64,000 nucleotides of DNA from Amphiura filiformis (GCF_039555335.1 NC_092629.1:5503432-5567431), one strand, 5' to 3'; shown: positions 45,679 to 57,018, counted from the stretch's first letter. Numbers and translations are program-made. The notes: a model not told the origin generated them from the sequence alone.

Positions 45679-45892
45679 GTAACCCCCTGGACACATAACT
45701 GGTCATCTAACAGCATTTGTGAATGGTTGATAACTTGAAATGCGCACTTCAATTGCCAATTATGACTAGGCTTTAAATGATTTATAGTCAAACTTGCATT
45801 TGCAGACGTTCTTTTTAGCACCCTCCTTGATTGGTTCAAAATTGGACATAATATTATTTTGACCGATTGGCAGGTAGTTCTCCTGGGGTTAA
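45679..45892 (-). mobile_element. TTAA-type MITE, family A, reversed
   Basis: It reads as the reverse complement of 48415-48634. The right boundary is TTAA (45889-45892). The left boundary has decayed to GTAA. Confidence 0.8.
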
Positions 45893-47152
45893 AGGTTCTG
45901 TTTTGCCAATATGTCACTGGTAATTTTACATTTACATGTAACCCCGCAGTACCCATGGGCTCTACATGCACCATCCGAATTATTATGATTTAACAAAAGA
46001 CTATAAATCACCAAAATCTGTAATTAAATTGCAATATTTTTGATCCTCTGCTGGCATTTTTCAGTCAAATAATCTATACTACTGAAACAGCTGATTTTAC
46101 ATGTATACAGTAATTTCTGTCTCAAACTCAATCTACTTCTGGCCAAAATACTAGCCTATTTTACATGTATGTTCTGTAAATATATTAGTAAATAAAAAAT
46201 AATCCCAAAATGGAAAATCAGGGTCGGCTGGGCCTGTAGAACAGTTTTTTTTTGTCTTAACCATTTTTGTTTATTTTACCTGAGAAAGTGAAAAAAATAC
46301 AACAACAACAACAACAATAACATAGGGTTCTCCCAGACTATCAATAAAAACATTCCACTTTTCAATAACCAAATCACAAAACTTCAGACTGATAAATACA
46401 ACAACATACTTGAAATCAACTACCCACCTACCTACCTACCCCTCATCAAACAAACCTTGCTCACACTACAAAATATATGGATATTGCATTCATTTTACAA
46501 TTTAGCACGCTCACTTTCGTTTTGAAAAGAATTCAATGAATTTTTCATGACTTTTGACCGGTCTCTTAAATTCCATGACCAACATCAAATATTCAATGAC
46601 AATTCTACTATATGTACATGTATTTTACATGAAATTCAGAGACAGAGAAAAATTCAATTTCTATATTGAAGTATTTTGTAGTAGTTCTAGTTAAAACCAT
46701 GTATCCCTTCTAATAACTGACACAAGTTCCAATAAAGGTATCCATTCTAATTAGTGACCAGCAAGGCATCATTTCATGCATTCAATTCAGCTTATATTGT
46801 GTACAATGGTACGATTATTGGCCATTATGGAATATTAGCCGTGGTAATTGAATTCACTCGCGGATACAATTACATACCCGATACTAAACACAAGCGGAAA
46901 CTCACTATGAAATTTCAAACGTCATCTATGGCAAAGCGAGGGGGTGAGTGAACTGGTTGTAACTGCCCAAATAAACCACCAGCTAACTATGCAGGAAGTC
47001 AGCGAAAGATTATGAAATTTTATCTTAAATCAAACACGGAAGACACCGATTTGTAGGAACGAGAAACCTCGCGGGACGAGGGTACAACCGGGTATGATGA
47101 CAGGGCTTGCAAATTTGCATGCGTTTTCTCTCCCGTTTTGATTTTTACCTAG
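45893..47152. other. Unassigned, with a possible donor site near 46932
   Basis: An (AAC)n run at about 46300-46317. A 65-codon frame (46754-46951) ends at a strong splice donor-like AGGGG|GTGAGT, but no acceptor or domain supports an exon. Confidence 0.3.
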
Positions 47153-47345
47153 CCGCGAGGCAGGGGGAAATTTAACGTCGTCATGGTACACGGCAATTTG
47201 AAGTGCCATTACATCAGTTTGCGGGGATACGTTTACTAGTCTGAAAGCCTTCAAGTAGCTCCTCTTCAAATCATGTGACCCCTGGGCCTCGCCTGTCACG
47301 ACTAATGCATTACCAACCCAATAGAAAACCCTGCTTGTTTTAAAA
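47153..47345 (-). CDS. Candidate exon, unknown protein
   Basis: The minus strand has an acceptor-like TTTTTGTATGAAGCAG and a donor-like CGGCTAG|GTAAAA about 193 bp apart. The open frame between contains DFKTSRVFYWVGNALVVTGE, LKRSYLKAFRLVNVSPQTD and MALQIAVYHDDVKFPPAS. Base composition and codon choice look coding, and the block is richer in G+C than its flanks. The frame also continues past the donor to about 47030, so the end is uncertain. No family recognised. Confidence 0.35.
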
Positions 47346-47365
47346 TCATTGTCTGCTTCATACAA

Positions 47366-48414
47366 AAATCACATGATTTTGACAGTTTTTCCCCAAAATG
47401 ACAGATTTTAACAAAATACTTAACCAAAACTTGTCATGTTCATTCTTGTTTGAAGAATGTTTAATTTTACACACATTTAATAAATAAACTTTGAAAATTT
47501 ATACAAAAATGTGACTTTTTTCTTTTTTTTTTTGATAGCAGCCTACAAATGGTTAGCAAAACAAGAAAATGCACAGCACACTATGCTTGGCAGTAAAGCA
47601 TCATGGGATATGTTGACAATTCTCGTTCCCGCAGCAGTTAAGTGAATAGTGGATCGCGTCTTGAAAACATACGCTAATGGAGAGTACAACAGCAAAAATA
47701 CATGCTATCCCATAGTGCATTGCAAGAAATTGAGCGAATACACATGTACCTCAATATTCTTTACTTTAGAAAGTGGTCATTGTTCATATACATCAACAGG
47801 CATCGGCCATACATCTTGGGAGTATTATCTAAAACAACATAGGCTAAAGAATTGCCCTCAATTTGACCAAAGGACAGATTATGTGCTGAATTAAGACTTG
47901 GAAGCAATGCATTCTGGGAGCTCTGCTATGGAAGAGTACAGTAGTAACTTCAGTAAAGAAACAAGCCAAATTGTTTGGACTGTACAGTTAGGGGAAGGTA
48001 TGACAATAGATGGCCTGCATATATAGAGTCGGTCATCAGGGCGGCCATTTTCTATCCCCTGTTTCACCCCAAGGCTTACTACTAAATATCTAGTGCAGGT
48101 ACCGGGTACTCGAGTCATGAAATACAATGCTAGCTGGTCCTTCTATTCAATCGCTGCGCATGCTACACATACATGTGATGGGTAAATAACCCAATCACAG
48201 CTGTGCGTCATGCACGCACCGTCTGACTTGATTGTTGTGTTCCTTCTATGATTTACTTTTAAACTCTAAACATGCAGCCACCAATATTGTATATGCCACA
48301 TTATGTTTTGTTACAGAAATAAGATCAAATCTTTAAAATGTCAATATGTTAACAAAATCAAAATGATAAGATGTACCCAAAAAGTACTAACATGCCTATT
48401 ATTAGATCAGTGGC
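47366..48414. other. No recognised gene
   Basis: Unassigned. Two phrases with a GCATTnTGGGA word (near 47590 and 47910) resemble dispersed repeat text seen near 54880. Confidence 0.35.
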
Positions 48415-48634
48415 TTAACCCCACAAGAACTACCTGCCGATTGGCCTAAATGAATACAGTGTCCAATTTTGAACCAATCAAGGAGGATATTTAAAATAAA
48501 ATCATCTGCAAAATAATGCAAGTATGACCATAAATAGTTTAAAGCTTAGTCATAATTGGCAATTGAAATGAGCATTTCAAGTTATCAACCAATCAGGAAT
48601 GCTGTTAGATGACCAGTAGTGTCCAGGGGGTTAA
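48415..48634 (+). mobile_element. TTAA-bounded MITE, family A, complete
   Basis: TTAACCCCACAAGAACTACC ... AGTGTCCAGGGGGTTAA, TTAA at both ends. The CCAAT boxes are in GAACCAATCAAGG, CAACCAATCAGGA and, inverted, CGATTGGCC. Confidence 0.85.
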
Positions 48635-48826
48635 GAACTGTTTCCAACCACTACAGAAAGAGTCTTACAACTTATGGAGTCTATGGAGCAAATTCTTACT
48701 ACACATGCAAGGCATACTGCACTATGCTAATTCTCTATTGTTCAAAGTACGGAGACCTGTTTACTTTTTTAGCTCAAATTTCATGCTACATGAAGAATGA
48801 CAGAGTTCAACTAAAACCATGCTTCT

Positions 48827-49131
48827 TTAAGGTTGGTATTAACCCTAGAATTTATGGAACTTTTGGGCCTCATAAATTCTGGGAATGGGAAAGATATGAT
48901 GAATCCATTCTGTGATGTGATATATTTAAAAAATACTGAGGGAAAACCATAAAAAGCATGATTCTAACCAAAAAAAAACAAAAACAAAAAAACAAAACTG
49001 TAACAAAGAATTGACAACCCAGTTGGATATGTCATGTCAAATGTTTCCCATTCTAAATATGTATACTTTCAACAATTTAGCAGGTATGAGCCCAAAAGTT
49101 TCCTTAATTCCAGGGTTAAGACCAACCTTAA
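48827..49131. mobile_element. TTAA-bounded MITE, family C
   Basis: TTAAGGTTGGTATTAACCCT pairs with AGGGTTAAGACCAACCTTAA. The arms run about 45 bp (through ACTTTTGGGC). A related left end is at 50156-50260. Confidence 0.85.
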
Positions 49132-49203
49132 CTGCGCCAGCCAAATTTGAATTGTTGAGTGACAAAGAACTCTAAGTGTATGTCATAAAAAAGTAGCAAC
49201 ATT

Positions 49204-49360
49204 GGGCTATAGCAGTAAATCCATACACCCCCTATGGAAGACATGATCTTTACTTCCTATGGGGGGGGGGGCAGATTTCAAACGGAGTCACCCAGTCATG
49301 TAACCTCATTTGAAATTCATGCTGTCTTCCATAGATGGTACGGATTTCAACTGGAATATA
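49204..49360. repeat. ATTCC-family palindrome, degraded
   Basis: TTGGGCTATAGCAGTAAATC ... GGATTTCAACTGGAATA. Confidence 0.75.
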
Positions 49361-50155
49361 GAAGAGGGTGTTTAATAGAAGTGGACATTCAATAGAGTAA
49401 ATATGTAGCTGTACAGATGTACTTGGAAAGAAGTGCTAAGACAGTTGATACTTGGAAAAATTCTGAAGGGGAGGAAGGCTGGTGGGGCGGGGGCACTCAA
49501 CTTAAATTTTGATAAAAGTTTTGCACTGGGAAACTACTGAGAACTGATTTTTCGGGCAAAATAGGACTTCTGAACTGAAATTTCAACATATTTTTTTGGG
49601 CTAGTGAACTAAACTTGGGCAAAGTTATATGCCTAATTTGAGCTTGAGTTGAATTTTGTGAAAGTGAAGCTGAAGACCTATAGCATGATCCCCAAATGTG
49701 GGTTTTCGGAACTGCAAGAGAGCCTGAAACAGGATCCTTGTCCGCTGCAAATACCCGTACCACCAAGCCTGGAAAAAATAGGCAATTTGGCAATCTCCTT
49801 GCTTGGAAATTTGGTCATTTGGAGGGAAATTTTGCTTTTCTGGATAAAGAAATTACTAAGAAATGATGGGAAATTCTACTAAATTGGAGGGAAATTGATC
49901 TCTCTTGCCGTGAAATAAACATATTTTCCAGGTTTGCATGTGAGTTCCCCCTCTGAGAGCAAGGCTATATAGGTTGAGTACATGTTATGAAAAATATTTA
50001 CAGACTAAAATAAAATGAAAATCTATGTTTTGATTGCACAAGTATGTTTTACATCCTGTCTGCAGTACATTAATGCAACACAAAATCATCAAACAAATAT
50101 AATAACCAGCGATTGGTTAGTATCTTGTAGTGTTTGCATATCACAAAGTGCCCCT
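49361..50155. other. No recognised feature
   Basis: Unassigned. Confidence 0.4.
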
Positions 50156-50260
50156 TTAAGGTTGGTCTGAACCCTGGAACTTTCAGGTCTCATAACTTCT
50201 AAATTGTTGGTCTTAAGTTAAAAAAGTATACATATTTAGAATGGCAAAGACTTGATAAGT
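50156..50260. mobile_element. TTAA MITE family C, left end only
   Basis: TTAAGGTTGGTCTGAACCCT, then TCTCATAACTTCTAAATTGTT, matching inner parts of 48827-49131. The right end was not found. Confidence 0.6.
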
Positions 50261-50547
50261 TCATCTGTGAGGTCAAATTTGGGCCAAAATGCCATTTTTG
50301 GCCCAAAATCCCCAAAACAACGGTTTTTGGCCAACTTCTTTTTCGTGCATCCTAACAAAAAAATTCTTTTTTTATTAATTTTTAAAAACGAGATCAAAAT
50401 ATCTAGGACCTGTTTTTTTCATTTTTTTGAATTTTGACCAATTTCACCAAAAATATTTGAAATTTGGGCCAAAATCTGGCTTTTTATGATTTTTTTGAAA
50501 AATCAGCATTTTTTGACCATTTTTGGTGCAAATTTCTCAAAGAAGTA
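50261..50547. other. Low-complexity T- and TTTGGCC-rich stretch
   Basis: Short words such as TTTTTGGCC and its complement alternate. No gene. Confidence 0.45.
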
Positions 50548-51601
50548 TGAAATAGTTATCTACTACTGATATCATTATTGATGAAGTAGCTATCTACTGC
50601 TGATATCAGTATCGATAGAGTAATTATCTACAGTTGATATCAGTGTTGATGAAGTATCTATCTTGATGAAGTAGGTATCTACTGCTGATATCAATATTGA
50701 TGAAACAGCTATCTACAGCTGATAACAGCATTGATGAAGTAGTTATCTACTGCTGATATCAGTATTGATAAAGTAGATATCTACTGCTGATAACAACATT
50801 GAAGAAGTAGCTATCTACTGCTGATATCAGTATTGGTGAAGTTGCTGATATCAATATTGATAAAGTAGCTATCTACTGCTGATAACAACATTGATGAAGT
50901 AGCTATCTACTACTGATATCAGTATTGATGGAGTAGCTATCTACTGCTGATAACAGCATTGATGAGGTAGCTTTCTACAGCTGATAACAGCATTGATGAG
51001 GTAGCTATCTACTGCTGATATCAGTATTGATGAAGTAGCTATCTACAGCTGATAACAGCATTGATGAGGTAGCTATCTACTGCTGATATCAGTATTGATG
51101 AAGTAGCTATCTACTGCTGATAACATCATTGATGAAGCAGCTATCTACTATTGATATCAGTATTAATGAAGTAGATATTTACAACTGATATAGGTATTGA
51201 TGAAGTAGCTATCTGCTGTTGAAATAAGTGTTGACGAAGTAGCTATCTTCTGCTGATATCATTATTGATGACGTAGCTATCTACTGCTGATATCAGTATC
51301 GATAGAGTAACTATCTACAGCTGATATCAGTGTTGATGAAGTATCGATCTTGATGTAGGTATCTACTGCTGATATTGAGTTTATTGACAAAAAAATTGCT
51401 CATATCCTTTTGTTTCTTACTGTTTTTAACAGTAAGAAACCATCTCCTCCTGATATCTGTATTGATGAAGTAGCTATCTATTGCTGATATCATTGGCGAT
51501 GAAGTAGCTATCTACTGCTGATATCAGTGGTGATGAAGTAGCTATATACTGCTGATATCGTATTGATGAAGTAGCTATCTACTGTTGATATCAGTATTGA
51601 T
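50548..51601 (+). repeat. 34-bp satellite, left block
   Basis: About 31 units containing CTATCTACTGCTGATATCAG followed by TATTGATGAAGTAG. The core CTATCTACTGCTGATA is the same as in the 26-bp satellite at 3-14 kb. A non-satellite insert at about 51374-51440 (GAGTTTATTGACAAAAAAAT, then a TTTCTTACTGTT hairpin) resembles sequence just past the right block at 53800-53838. Confidence 0.95.
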
Positions 51602-51674
51602 TGTGATGTGCCCTGAGTAATTTAATTTGATGATTTATCTTTGTTTACAAAGTTACATGAGTGATGACATTTTG

Positions 51675-51865
51675 GGGGAATTCCCCTCTCAAAGTGAGCA
51701 AAACAAGTTGAATCATATCTAATTTGGAATATTTGGAAATCCCCTCAGGAAGTGATGTAATGGGATTTCCCCTCAGGAAGTGATGTAATGAGAAAGGTGA
51801 ATGTTAATTTTATAATTAAGGCTTGGGGAATTCCCACAATTGGCTATTAATACTTGGGATTTCCC
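51675..51865 (+). promoter_or_regulatory. Cluster of five kB-type sites in the LTR U3
   Basis: Five exact kB-like decamers: GGGAATTCCC (51676-51685, inside palindromic GGGGAATTCCCC), GGAAATCCCC (51735-51744), GGGATTTCCC (51762-51771), GGGAATTCCC (51826-51835) and GGGATTTCCC (51856-51865). Two of them are each followed by a copy of CCTCAGGAAGTGATGTAATG, with an ETS-type AGGAAGT and an ATF/C/EBP-like TGATGTAAT. The last kB site ends ten bases before the TATA box. Confidence 0.7.
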
Positions 51866-51874
51866 AGGGCCTGA

Positions 51875-51882
51875 TATATAAG
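51875..51882 (+). promoter_or_regulatory. TATA box of the solo LTR
   Basis: TATATAAG, just downstream of the last kB site. Transcription would start about 25-30 bases further on. Confidence 0.7.
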
Positions 51883-52547
51883 AAAAGGTAAACATATTTC
51901 TTCACAGTTTATAGTGTTGATCTGGGCTAGCTAGCTAATATGCTTACAGTCCAATCCCTTCAAAGAAAGGAAATTGCAAACCAGAAATATTTTATGTAGT
52001 CAAAGTACTACTATTTGCCAGTGTTGTCGGAGAAGATCTAGAATACGCCAAAGAACGTACTTCTTCCAAGAAAGGAAAATATATTCTTCTGTCGACTTGC
52101 TGAAGTCTGGTGTTTTGATTCAACGCAACTGTCAATACAAGTGGGGACAACTGCATCGCAGTCCTGCTTCCTGAAGATATTGTGTGAAAGGTGGAAATAG
52201 CACCAAGTTGGGAGAAATCAGCGCAAGGAGTTGAGTTTGGAGCAAGCAGCGCAAGGAGTTAAGTTTGGAGGAGAAAGCAACGCAAGGAGAAAGCAACGCC
52301 ATTTTTGTGTGAGGATTTCATACGCAAGGATATTCATAAACTCAAGTGTTCACTGGACTTAGCTGATTTTCGCAGGACAAGTGAATAAGGATATATTACA
52401 TCAGTCGTCCAGAACATTGCAGGAACTTTATGATCGCCAAGAAGAAGAATGCTGGCTAAGTACAAACTAGATAAAGAGTGATTATATTTGATTAGTGTAT
52501 ATGTGCATTTGTTGTCATTATATTGTACCAAACAAAACTTGCTTTCA

Positions 52548-52553
52548 ATTAAA
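52548..52553 (+). terminator. Polyadenylation signal of the solo LTR
   Basis: ATTAAA, followed by a GT- and T-rich stretch (TTGGTTTTTGTTAG), suitable for 3' end formation at the R/U5 border. Confidence 0.55.
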
Positions 52554-52662
52554 GACTTGGTTTTTGTTAGCTTAAACAAACAGTGTATTTGTGTTGTGCA
52601 TTCGTGTGAGTTCGGGTAAAAGGTGATTTTGGCCTTGAGTCAAGTACGACTCGTAACATGAT

Positions 52663-53698
52663 GAAGTAGCTATCTACTGTTGATATCAGTATTGTTGAAG
52701 TAGCTATCTACTGCTGATATCTGTATTGATGAAGTAGCTATCTACTGCAGATAGCAACATAGATGAAGTAGTTATCTACAGCTGATATCAGTATTGGTGA
52801 AGTAGCTATCACCTGCTGATAACAGTATTGATGAAGTAGCCATCTACTGCTTATATCAGTATTGATGAAGCAGCTATCTACAGCTGATAACAACATTGAT
52901 GAAGTAGCTATCTACTGCTGATATCAGTATTGATGAAGTAGCAATCTACTGCTAATAACAACATTGATAACGTAGCTATCTACTGCTGATATCAGTATTG
53001 GTGAAGTTGCTGATATCAATATTGATTAAGTAGCTATCTACTGCTGATAACAGCATTGATGAAGTAGCTATCTTCTACTGATATCAGTATTGACAGAGTA
53101 GCTATCTACTGCTGATATCAATATTGATGAAACAGCTATCTACAGCTGATAAGAGCATTGATGAAGTAGCTATCTACTGCTGATATCAATATTGATGAAG
53201 CAGCTATCTACATCTGATAACAGCATTGATGAAGTAGCTATCTACTGCTGATATCATTATTGATAAAGTAGCTATCTACTGATGATATCTGTATTGATGA
53301 AGTATCTATCTACTGATGATACTGATAACAGCATTGATGAAGTAGCTATCTTCTACTGATATCAGTATTGACGGAGTAGCTATCTACTGCTGATATCAAT
53401 ATTGATGAAACAGCTATCTACAGCTGATAACAGCATTGATAAAGTAGCTATCTACTGCTGATATCAATATTGATGAAGCAGCTATCTACAGCTGATAACA
53501 GCATTGATGAAGTAGCTATCTACTGCTGATATCATTATTGATGAAGTAGCTATCTACTGATGATATCCGTATTGATGAAGTAGCTATCTACTGATGATAT
53601 CCGTATTGATGAAGTAGCTATCTACTGCTGATATCAGTATTGATGAAGTATCTGGCTACTGCTGATCTCCATATTGATGAAGTAGCAATCGTAACATC
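52663..53698 (+). repeat. 34-bp satellite, right block
   Basis: About 30 more units continuing the same array beyond the LTR. Multi-unit modules repeat, for example the set ending AACAGCTATCTACAGCTGAT near 53130, 53410 and 53480. Confidence 0.95.
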
Positions 53699-54060
53699 AT
53701 TTCTTTATTTAGGAAAACAAAGAGGTGCCTGGTATTCTACCCAGCCATGCACAAACATGACAAAATCAGGGGAATGAATCTAATGTTACTATATTGATTT
53801 TGAGTTTATAGGCAAAAATGTTGCTCATATTCTCTAGTTAAATTATTGTTTTTTATTAACTTATCACATGTAATTGCCTATAACCTGTAAACCAGAAACT
53901 TCATGGGGTTTGCATTAAAATGTAAGCATTTTTGAAGGGCTAGTACCTGATGTAAAAGAAATTCTTGAAATATATATATTATCTTAGTTTTTAGGCCAGA
54001 AATAACACAGAATAATGTGTTTTTACCTAGTGTGACTAAAGAAAGCCGCAGAATCAGACT
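53699..54060. other. Array edge, unassigned
   Basis: GAGTTTATAGGCAAAAATGT at about 53804 matches the insert at 51376. Otherwise nothing is recognised. Confidence 0.4.
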
Positions 54061-54119
54061 AGCCAATGATGACGTCCATATGTGTGTCGCTTAAGGAGCC
54101 CGCTGGGACGTCATTGGCT
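54061..54119. promoter_or_regulatory. CCAAT-CRE dyad
   Basis: AGCCAATGATGACGTCC (54061-54077) and GGGACGTCATTGGCT (54105-54119) are inverted copies, each combining CCAAT with a TGACGTC CRE half-site. It could be a bidirectional promoter core or the ends of a small MITE. Confidence 0.4.
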
Positions 54120-54447
54120 GTATTTATTTTCTATTGAGCATTCCATACAAAATGAGCGATTCATGTGTGTGGAATATTCAATGAAATCACCTCCTTATAT
54201 GTCTGAATCTACTTGCATTAACAAGGGGGTAAGGGGTGGGGGAAGAGAGCGATATGGACATGACAAGATTAGACACGACAGAGGCAGACAAAGACACAGA
54301 CAAACAATTCAAACCAACAACCTGTTCCAGGTGTACCAGGGAAAATATCTTACCCTTCCCAGAATCCTTTACAACACGATGCAACACCACAATGAATTAA
54401 ATGACACTCCTATTACTTTGAACAGGTTCCATTTGTTTTCAAGTTGA
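54120..54447. other. Unassigned
   Basis: About 54355-54420 resembles 18865-18925. The 121-codon plus-strand frame across this stretch is overlapped by a minus-strand frame and has no domain. Confidence 0.35.
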
Positions 54448-54605
54448 GCATAGACTGGCTATATTTGCAAGATCTGGATGTGCTCTGTTCATTGGGGTCA
54501 CTTTTTGTCACTATCGACCCATGTTGCACTGGATATCATATTAGTACAGAAAACTGAAATAGAAGAAATGTATTGTGGGAAGTGTAAGGTATCCTCTCTG
54601 CAGGT
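54448..54605 (+). repeat. Dispersed repeat shared with 22549-22745
   Basis: TTGCAAGATCTGGATGTGCT, CGACCCATGTTGCAC and TTGTGGGAAGTGTAAG in the same order. Confidence 0.65.
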
Positions 54606-54765
54606 GCACACTCCTAATTATTTTTAAAAAGAACACAGGTTGAATTCCAAGTTAAAGTTCCTCAAACAACTGGGATTTTAACTAACTGCTAATATTGCTT
54701 AAAATGTTGTCAGTATCAAAAAGGACGAGTGGAATACATGGATCCAGGGTTTCTCGACCAAAAGT

Positions 54766-54912
54766 CAGTTTGACCGACATTCCGTCCCACAAGGTAATAG
54801 GTGTATTGCATAACAATAGATACAGCTCAGAGGTTGATCCATCTTCTTTTGATATGCAGGGTTATGCAATATGCTTATTGCATTGTGGGAAGGAACTTGG
54901 GTCAACATGACT
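54766..54912. repeat. Foldback repeat
   Basis: TTCCGTCCCACAAGGTAATA ... ATTGCATAAC pairs with GTTATGCAATATGC ... GCATTGTGGGAAGGAA about 60 bp away. Both strands have an open frame because the arms encode similar words in each direction. Confidence 0.6.
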
Positions 54913-55678
54913 TCCGGTAGGGAAATCCAGTACCCATATATTGCTAACTGGGGCATCCCGTGCATATCTCTACTTAATTAGGCATGTGTCTTACACAAAC
55001 TTGCCTGATACAATTTGAATACTTCACATTATCCACAGAAAAAACACAGCAACATAGAGAATTCAGATTAAAATTAAGTATCCATGAAAAAGTTCACACA
55101 ACAGGCATGATGAAAGACATACAATATTTTCCCCCTGGGAATCACAAGAGAGTGTGCTTCTCATGTTAAAAATCAGATTGTTACCAAATAAAACCGTTAT
55201 AATAGTGACAATAGTTACAATATTTCTTGCGGGAAGATATATTATGACATCAATATTGTAGGACTATTTAAGTTTTACACTAAGTCACCTAGCATAGGCT
55301 GATATCTTAATTTTGCCTATTTATAGCACTTCAAATTTTGACATAAATGCACTGATAGTTAGATAAAATATTAATTAAAGGTGCTTGACAGCCTCATCCC
55401 CCATCAAAAATGTAGATTTGGGTATAAGGTGAAAGCTCATATTTTCCTTATAACCCCAGTGAAATTTTAGGCCTGCAATATGTTTTATTTAGGCAGTATA
55501 AACATATCATAGAAATAGTTTGATGGTTACCATCCATGGAAGTCATGTACCATTCTATGGGCTACTGTGATACAAGTTCTTGCTTCTACAATCCAATTCG
55601 CTGCAGCAATTTATGTCAAAACTTGAATTAAGAATATCTGAGTGATGGGCCTCAATAATACGGTAGTAAACACAAATC
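54913..55678. other. No recognised feature
   Basis: Unassigned A+T-rich DNA. Confidence 0.4.
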
Positions 55679-55960
55679 GGGCTATTTCATTAAAAATCCA
55701 CACTACCCCTGTGGACGATTTCACTAAAGTTTTCCACAGAGGGAGTATAAGTTTCAAATAGAATAGACATTTGGGTAAATTCCATTTGAAATACTCATTC
55801 TAGTTATGGAAGATATAGGCAAAGCCATAATACAGGGTGAGTATGGGTTTCAAAATGATTAACCCTGACCAATTACATTTGAAAAACATACTCCCCCTGT
55901 ATAAGACATTTCCAAAATCTTCTAGAGGGGTAGTGTGGATTTTAAATGGAATAGCCCAAT
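55679..55960. repeat. ATTCC-family palindromes, second subfamily
   Basis: GGCTATTTCATTAAAAATCC ... GGATTTTAAATGGAATAGCCC with inner TTCCACAGAGGGAGTA phrases. Confidence 0.8.
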
Positions 55961-56614
55961 CAAACAGTTTGACTCAATATTTTTCAATTTATCTGGACAA
56001 ATTTTGGGGCAAGATTGCCAGAAAAATGAGAAAAAGATGTCTGGTCAGAAACAGGATATGCGAAATAACATATTGTGCACAATTTTCCATAACACACGCT
56101 CAATAGCTTGAAGTCAAACTGTTTGATTATTAAAGGTGGCATTATATTCGGACCACAATCTAGTCATGCACCTTTAATTGGTATGCCATGTTACAAGTTC
56201 TACGTTATCATCTTACGGTATTTTGCTCAAGTTTGACACAAATGCACAAAACTATCTGTAATATAGGTATATAGGTTAGCTGTAGGTACTGAAAAGATAA
56301 ATTTGATATAAATTGATCAGCCTCAAATACAAGTCTTTAATCTTCATTTTACACCCTGTTACAACTTGTCAGCTCTCTAATTATCAATTTTTGTCAGTTG
56401 CCAAGAACTGATGCACATTTTATCAACCAGTCGTATTTTTTGTCAGCTTTTCAATGTCATACTGTTTTGAAGAGGAGCCACTTCAACCCAAGCCATCTTC
56501 TTGGTTTACTCCTGTTATTCTCTGCATTAATACTTTGCTACCATGAACAACTTCACTGTTCTAAAATGATGTGTTTGGGTTCAAAACTAGACATATGACA
56601 TGTGCTGCCGTATG
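55961..56614. other. No recognised gene
   Basis: AAACAGTTTGACTC near 55963 and GAAGTCAAACTGTTTGA near 56111 form an inverted pair enclosing about 130 bp. Otherwise unassigned. Confidence 0.4.
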
Positions 56615-57018
56615 TTAACCCAATGAGTACTACCTGCTGATTGGTTACAAGAAGACTATTATGATATATTGAGCCAATCAGCAACATGGTAATGGTGGTT
56701 GGGCTAAAGAATAAGCTTAAACATTTAGAAGCTGTAATTTTGTTGGTCAATTGTATGAATATTTTGCATAATAGGCCAATCAGAAATCTTGTAAAGTTCA
56801 AATATTATTAAGGATATCACCGTTACAAAGGTATCTCTTAACCCCCCCCTAGGCACTATTGGTCATCTAACAGCATTTCTGATTGGTTGACTAGGCTTTA
56901 AACTATTTATGGTCAAACTTGCATTTGAAGATGATCTTATTAATACCCTCCTTGATTGGTTCAAAATTGGACACAATATTCATTTTGGCCAATCAGCAGG
57001 TAGTTCTCATAGGGTTAA
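56615..57018. mobile_element. Two adjoining TTAA-type family A copies
   Basis: A left-end copy starts at 56615 (TTAACCCAATGAGTACTACC). A second copy in reverse runs 56838-57018, with TTAA at both ends. It carries TGATTGG and CCAATCAG boxes as in other copies. The right end of the first copy has decayed. Confidence 0.75.

Larger units (their letters stand above)
51602..52658 (+). mobile_element. Solo LTR of an LTR retrotransposon
   Basis: Starts TGTGATGTGCCCTGAG and ends GACTCGTAACA, the usual TG...CA. TGAT flanks both sides (51598-51601 and 52659-52662), and the satellite unit reads straight through if the insert is removed. Inside are a TATA box and a polyadenylation signal about 670 bp apart, in the correct order for U3-R-U5. 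No gag, pol or second LTR is nearby, so LTR-LTR recombination has removed the body. The superfamily is undecided. Orientation is from the TATA and ATTAAA order. Confidence 0.9.

Noticed and set aside
50548-53698. 34-bp repeat as a CRISPR array
   Set aside because: The whole 34-bp period is repeated with no variable spacers.
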